Assembly: GCF_001831515.1 (NCBI RefSeq)
Contig: NZ_KV825621.1
Span: 1 to 45,688 of the forward strand
Length of the DNA stretch: 45,688 bases
DNA from: Corynebacterium sp. HMSC074A01
GTDB taxonomy: Bacteria > Actinomycetota > Actinomycetes > Mycobacteriales > Mycobacteriaceae
Reading direction: 5' to 3'
Below the pieces are notes generated by a model. The model did not search any database, had not been told where the DNA came from, and was given only the letters and a program-made list of their open reading frames with translations. Below, in pieces: positions 41,861 to 45,688 of this stretch. Position numbers and translations under genes: made by a program. Each line of letters starts with the position of its first letter. The first letter of the stretch is position 1.

Positions 41861-44827
41861 TTGGCTACCCGCGTCAACCAGCCTCAACCCAACGCGAAAA
41901 AGTCGAACAAGACGATGTTGACGGCGATTATCGTCCTCGGCGTCATCTTCACGCTCGTGCCCATGCTGATCGGTCTGTACACCGATTTTCTGTGGTTCGG
42001 CGAGCTCGACTTCCGCGGGGTGTTCAACCGGGTGATCATCGCCCGGGTCGTACTATTTATCGTTTTCGCACTCCTCGGCGGGGGAATCGCTTACCTCGCG
42101 GCATGGCTGGCGTGGCGCGGTAGACCAGATGAGATGCCGGAGGCGGACCTGTTTTCGCCCAGCGCACAGTACCGCGCTTCCATCCAGCAGGGTATCCGCT
42201 CCCTGCTGGTAGCGGTGCCGCTGGTCGTCGCGGTCTTCTCCGGTCTTGCAGGCCAACGGATGTGGCGTACCTTCCTGCTGTGGTTCAACGGCTCTGACTT
42301 CGGGGTCTCGGACCCGCAGTACGGTAGAGACCTCGGCTTCTACGCCTTTGCGTTGCCGGGCCTGTCCGTGGTGGTCAGCACGCTGAGCATGCTGCTCATC
42401 GTTGCATTTTTGATCGCGCTGGTAGCGCACTACCTGCTTGGCGGCATCCGCATTGGTAACAGGGCCGTCGGGCAGACTGGCTACGTCTCCAAGGCTGCTC
42501 GCGTGCAGCTCGCGGTGACCGCCGGTGTGTGGATGCTTATCAAGGCGGTCGGGTACTGGCTGGATCGCTACTTCCTGCTCTACGGGGAAAACGACATCTT
42601 TACCGGTGCGTCGTACACCTCCATCAACGCGATGCTGCCGGCCAAGATTATCCTCACCGTCATCGCGCTGATCGTTGCCGCCGCGTTCTTCGCCTCCGTG
42701 GTGTATAAGGACTTCCGCATCCCGGTGCTGGCCACCGTGCTGATGCTGGTGTCCTCCCTGGTGATCGGTAACGTGTGGCCGGCGCTTTTGGAGCAGTTCT
42801 CGGTCAAGCCGAACCGTCAGGCCAAGGAGCGTGAGTACATCGCCCGCAACATCGAGTCCACCCGCTTCGCGTATGGGTTGACTGAAGACACGGTCACCTA
42901 CGAGGAAAACTGGGGAGCGGACACGGTCTCGAATAACGAGGTCGCAGACGACTGGGCCACCATCAGCAACATCCGCCTGCTGGACCCGGAGATTTTGTCG
43001 CCCACCTTCACGCAGAACCAGCAGCTACGCAACTTCTACGGGTTCCCGGATCAGCTGGCCATGGACCGTTACGAGGTCGACGGCGAGATGCGCGACTTTG
43101 TCGTCGCCGCCCGTGAGATGGATCCGAACGCCCTGCGTGAGAACCAGCTCGACTGGATCAACCGCCACACCGTCTACACCCACGGCAACGGTTTCGTCGC
43201 CGCCCAGGCCAACACGGTGGATGAGGCAGCGCAGGACGCGGGCTCCACCCGCGGCGGCCTGCCCATCTTCACCGTCTCGGACCTGCAGTCCAACGCAAAG
43301 GCCGCGGAGAAGAAGGATGCGGAAGAGCTGGGCATCCGTGTGGACGAGCCGCGCATCTACTACGGTCCGGTGATCTCCTCTGCTAAGGACGGGCTGGACT
43401 ACGCCATCGTGGGCGATAACGGCCAGGGCCCGGTCGAGTACGACACGGACAACTCCACCTACACCTACACCGGCAAGGGCGGAGTCAACATTGGCAACTG
43501 GATCAACCGCGCAGCGTACGCGGTGAAGTACCAGGAGCTGAACATGATCCTGTCGGACCGCGTCGGCGCGGACTCCAAGCTTTTGTACGACCGTGACCCG
43601 CGCGAGCGCGTGGAGAAGGTCGCTCCGTGGCTGACCACTGACTCCAAGACCTACCCGGCAGTCATTGATGGCCGCGTGAAGTGGATCGTGGACGGCTACA
43701 CCACGCTGTCCCAGCTGCCGTACTCCACGCGTTCCTCCCTGCAGGACACCACACAGGATGCGCTCAACCCGGATGGCACCACCCAGCGGTTGGTCAATAA
43801 CAACCTTGGGTATATCCGCAACTCGGTCAAGGCCACCGTTGACGCCTACGACGGCACGGTTGACCTCTACCAGTTCGACGAGGAAGACCCGGTGCTCGAG
43901 GCATGGATGGGTGTGTTCCCGGACACGGTGCGCCCGCACAGCGAGATCAGCGATGACCTGCGCGAGCACCTGCGCTACCCGGAGGACCTGTTCAAGGTCC
44001 AGCGTGAGCTTTTGGCCCGCTACCACGTGGACGACCCGGGCGTGTTCTTCAACAACGACGCCTTCTGGTCCGTGCCGAACGACCCGACCGCAGCAGAGGG
44101 CCGCAAGGAGCTCAACCAGCCGCCGTACTACGTGGTGGCCGCTGACCCGGAGACCAACGAGTCCTCCTTCCAGCTGATCACCCCGTACCGCGGCCTGAAC
44201 CGCGAGTTCCTGTCCGCACACATGTCGGTGTCCTCGGACCCGGAGAACTACGGCAAGATCACGGTCCGCGTCCTGCCGACGAATACGCAGACGCAGGGCC
44301 CGAAGCAGGCGCAGGACGCGCTGATGTCCTCCGACCAGGTTGCGCGCGACCGCACGCTGTGGGAGGGCTCGAACGACCTGAAGAACGGCAACCTGCTCAC
44401 CCTGCCGGTGGGTGGCGGCGAGATCCTCTACGTCGAGCCGATCTACTCGCAGCGCAAGGACCAGGCCTCGGCCTTCCCGAAGCTGCTGCGCGTGTTGGTG
44501 TTCTACCGCGGCCAGGTCGGCTACGCGCCGACGATCTCCCAGGCGCTCAAGCAGGTGGGCATCGACTCCAAGGCAGCGCAGGACATCGAGCTTGTCGACG
44601 AGGGCGCGTCCGACAACAAGGACGCCGAAGCCCCCGCCGATACTTCGCAGGAGGCAGAGGCCGAGGAGAAGACCCAGCCGGCCCCGGGCAACAAGGACGA
44701 GGCCATGCAGGGCATCAACGATGCGCTGCGCAACCTTGAGGGCGCTCGCGACGGCTCCTTCGAGGAGTACGGCCGCGCACTCGACCAGCTCGACCGCGCG
44801 GTGGAGGCGTACCAGAACGCCGAGTAG
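41861..44827 (+). CDS. UPF0182 large membrane protein (Rv3193c-like)
   Basis: A 988-residue protein starting at TTG 41861, supported by AAGGAG five to six bases upstream. There are about seven hydrophobic helices in the first 330 residues (for example TAIIVLGVIFTLVPMLIGLYTDFLWF and LLVAVPLVVAVFSGLAG). A large extracytoplasmic domain follows to about 890 with conserved stretches such as RLLDPEILSPTFTQNQQLRNFYGF and GRVKWIVDGYTTLSQLPYS. The acidic tail (about 900-988) is low complexity followed by a helical segment. The UPF0182 family is conserved in actinobacteria without an assigned activity. A strong terminator follows. Confidence 0.95.
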   Translation: MATRVNQPQPNAKKSNKTMLTAIIVLGVIFTLVPMLIGLYTDFLWFGELDFRGVFNRVIIARVVLFIVFALLGGGIAYLAAWLAWRGRPDEMPEADLFSPSAQYRASIQQGIRSLLVAVPLVVAVFSGLAGQRMWRTFLLWFNGSDFGVSDPQYGRDLGFYAFALPGLSVVVSTLSMLLIVAFLIALVAHYLLGGIRIGNRAVGQTGYVSKAARVQLAVTAGVWMLIKAVGYWLDRYFLLYGENDIFTGASYTSINAMLPAKIILTVIALIVAAAFFASVVYKDFRIPVLATVLMLVSSLVIGNVWPALLEQFSVKPNRQAKEREYIARNIESTRFAYGLTEDTVTYEENWGADTVSNNEVADDWATISNIRLLDPEILSPTFTQNQQLRNFYGFPDQLAMDRYEVDGEMRDFVVAAREMDPNALRENQLDWINRHTVYTHGNGFVAAQANTVDEAAQDAGSTRGGLPIFTVSDLQSNAKAAEKKDAEELGIRVDEPRIYYGPVISSAKDGLDYAIVGDNGQGPVEYDTDNSTYTYTGKGGVNIGNWINRAAYAVKYQELNMILSDRVGADSKLLYDRDPRERVEKVAPWLTTDSKTYPAVIDGRVKWIVDGYTTLSQLPYSTRSSLQDTTQDALNPDGTTQRLVNNNLGYIRNSVKATVDAYDGTVDLYQFDEEDPVLEAWMGVFPDTVRPHSEISDDLREHLRYPEDLFKVQRELLARYHVDDPGVFFNNDAFWSVPNDPTAAEGRKELNQPPYYVVAADPETNESSFQLITPYRGLNREFLSAHMSVSSDPENYGKITVRVLPTNTQTQGPKQAQDALMSSDQVARDRTLWEGSNDLKNGNLLTLPVGGGEILYVEPIYSQRKDQASAFPKLLRVLVFYRGQVGYAPTISQALKQVGIDSKAAQDIELVDEGASDNKDAEAPADTSQEAEAEEKTQPAPGNKDEAMQGINDALRNLEGARDGSFEEYGRALDQLDRAVEAYQNAE

Positions 44828-44854
44828 CGTTTAGCAGGCTAGCCGGAACGCAGG

Positions 44855-44891
44855 AAGCGCCGGGGACGGAAAACGTCCCCGGCGCTTTGTT
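44855..44891 (+). terminator. Terminator after the UPF0182 gene
   Basis: A perfect 13-bp stem (44855-44867 with 44875-44887) and 7-nt loop are followed by TTTGTT, 27 bases past the stop. The convergent gene ends at 44900, so both may share this region. Confidence 0.9.
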
Positions 44892-44899
44892 ATGCCTGG

Positions 44900-45376
44900 C
44901 TAGACCTGCGGGTTGTGCACCAGGATCCGGTCGACCTGATCCCATAGGCCCGCGAACACGGGGCGGCTGAAATCGCCAGGCAGCAACTGGTCGGCCTCGG
45001 TGAGCGCGAGCGGGTCGTCTTCCGCCCCGGCCATGCGCTCCTCTGTCACGTCGAGTAGGCGGGCCAGCCGGGCGAGGTTGAGCTGGTACGCGCCGTCGAG
45101 CGCGGGCTCCGTTACCGCCTCGATCCAACCCACCTCTTCAAACAGTGGGATGTGGGTGATGAGGATGTTGTGCCGGACCCACCCGCCCTTCCCGTTGCTC
45201 TGGCCGAAATGGGTGATGAGTCCGGTTCGGCCGGGGCGGACGGTGCCGTCGACGTTGAGAAGCGAGCCATCGTGGTCGTCGGCCAATTGTGACATTGTGC
45301 CCAGGATCCGGTGTTCTCGCCGGGTGAGCGAAGGGATCTCCACGCTGTGCACTGCGGCTCGCAGTAATTCTGCCAA
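44900..45376 (-). CDS. Unrecognised cytoplasmic protein
   Basis: A 158-residue protein. I choose TTG at 45374-45376 as the start because AAGGAGG lies five bases upstream; the frame stays open to 45613, but that stretch reads as non-coding. The sequence EIPSLTRREHRILGTMSQLADDHDGSLLNVDGTVR followed by GWVRHNILITHIPLFEEVGWIEAVTE resembles a small winged-helix arrangement with a helical end (LNLARLARLLDV), but no family is recognised. There is no signal peptide or membrane segment. It is convergent with the UPF0182 gene and divergent from tRNA-fMet. Confidence 0.7.
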   Translation of the reverse strand: MAELLRAAVHSVEIPSLTRREHRILGTMSQLADDHDGSLLNVDGTVRPGRTGLITHFGQSNGKGGWVRHNILITHIPLFEEVGWIEAVTEPALDGAYQLNLARLARLLDVTEERMAGAEDDPLALTEADQLLPGDFSRPVFAGLWDQVDRILVHNPQV

Positions 45377-45539
45377 GGGCGCCTCCTTGTGGTTATGCGG
45401 TGAGCAAGGAAGCGTAATTCTAGCGCCCACCCCGGACATGGGGTCGTGATCTCTCGAACGAGTGGGCGAGGTGTGCATCGGGAACTGTGCGTTATGTGGG
45501 TCTTGTAAGAACTGTGATTCTGGGCGGTGCCCAGGGGAT

Positions 45540-45568
45540 TTGGCCTTTTGCGGGGTGATAAGTATAGT
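45540..45568 (+). promoter_or_regulatory. Promoter of the initiator tRNA gene
   Basis: TTGGCC (45540-45545), a 17-base spacer and TATAGT (45563-45568) form a good vegetative promoter about 50 bases before the mature tRNA. The leader contains small inverted repeats (tgccg/cggca and ggtga/tcacc). Confidence 0.65.
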
Positions 45569-45617
45569 TACTTCACGTTGCCGATACGGCAGCAGGTGAA
45601 AAGAAAATATCACCCGA

Positions 45618-45688
45618 CGCGGGGTGGAGCAGCTCGGTAGCTCGCTGGGCTCATAACCCAGAGGTCGTAGGTTCGAATCCTGCCCCCG
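45618..45688 (+). tRNA. Initiator tRNA-fMet (CAT), 3' end cut by window edge
   Basis: Cloverleaf elements are visible: acceptor 5' strand CGCGGGG, D arm GAGC/GCTC, anticodon arm CTGGG-CTCATAA-CCCAG with anticodon CAT, T arm GTAGG-TTCGAAT-CCTGC, and acceptor 3' strand CCCCG to the last base. The three G-C pairs next to the anticodon loop and the C at position 1 (unpaired with the expected A72) mark an initiator, not an elongator, tRNA. The last two acceptor bases and the discriminator lie beyond the edge. Confidence 0.95.

Overview
The window is high-GC actinobacterial chromosome and reads as Corynebacterium. The evidence is the mtrA-mtrB-lpqB operon, tmk with the actinobacterial GAGKRT P-loop, sigH-rshA, a WhiB1/WhcE-type WhiB protein, adnAB, a CglK-like potassium channel, uvrD2, a UPF0182 protein, and several small families found mainly in Corynebacterium and Mycobacterium (DUF3107, DUF3152, TIGR02569, PPA1309, bL37). 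The gene order broadly follows the conserved core block known from C. glutamicum and, inverted, from M. tuberculosis (about Rv3247c to Rv3193c). No phage, transposase, CRISPR array or rRNA was seen. No species is claimed.

Layout. 1-2824: the N-terminal part of a secreted Rib-type surface protein (minus strand, running off the left edge) and a Pro-rich membrane-anchored protein. 3023-9489: a plus-strand run of a DUF4259-like gene, tmk, mtrA, mtrB, lpqB, comF-like and hpf, closed by a terminator. 9685-13184: secA1, a small HAD protein and a DUF6912-type protein. 13158-15466 (minus): aroA-rsgA, divergent from a YedK/HMCES-type protein. 16167-17589: ybaK, then sigH-rshA. 18182-20470: a large membrane-anchored metzincin protease with an AT-richer leader, inserted between sigH-rshA and the whcE-like gene (20987-21250, minus). 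A 24-residue bL37 gene (20813-20887) follows whcE.

21741-24766: a membrane protein, an Rv3212-type anchored protein and a DEAD-box helicase. 24870-37664: a long plus-strand DNA-maintenance and envelope run (DUF3107, DUF3152, TIGR02569, adnA, adnB, K+ channel, nudC, uvrD2, YgjP-like peptidase). 37826-41766: a PDZ/Lon-like protease, a DUF2342-type protein, a lipoprotein and a PPA1309 protein. 41861-44827: a large UPF0182 membrane protein. 44900-45376: an unrecognised protein. The right edge holds an initiator tRNA-Met cut off two or three bases before its end.

How the genes work together: MtrAB-LpqB senses and regulates envelope and cell-wall state. SigH-RshA and the WhcE-like protein form the thiol/heat-stress regulatory node. 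AdnAB and UvrD2 handle DNA ends and unwinding. SecA1 exports the many signal-bearing proteins seen here. The most unusual signals are: two arrays of a CTAG-centred palindrome with an identical 69-bp spacing; mtrA and mtrB lying in one reading frame with no normal start before MtrB's conserved N terminus; an overlapping bidirectional -10 between aroA and the yedK-like gene; a strong internal Shine-Dalgarno plus GTG in the K+ channel gene; and an anti-sigma factor lacking the usual zinc-motif histidine.
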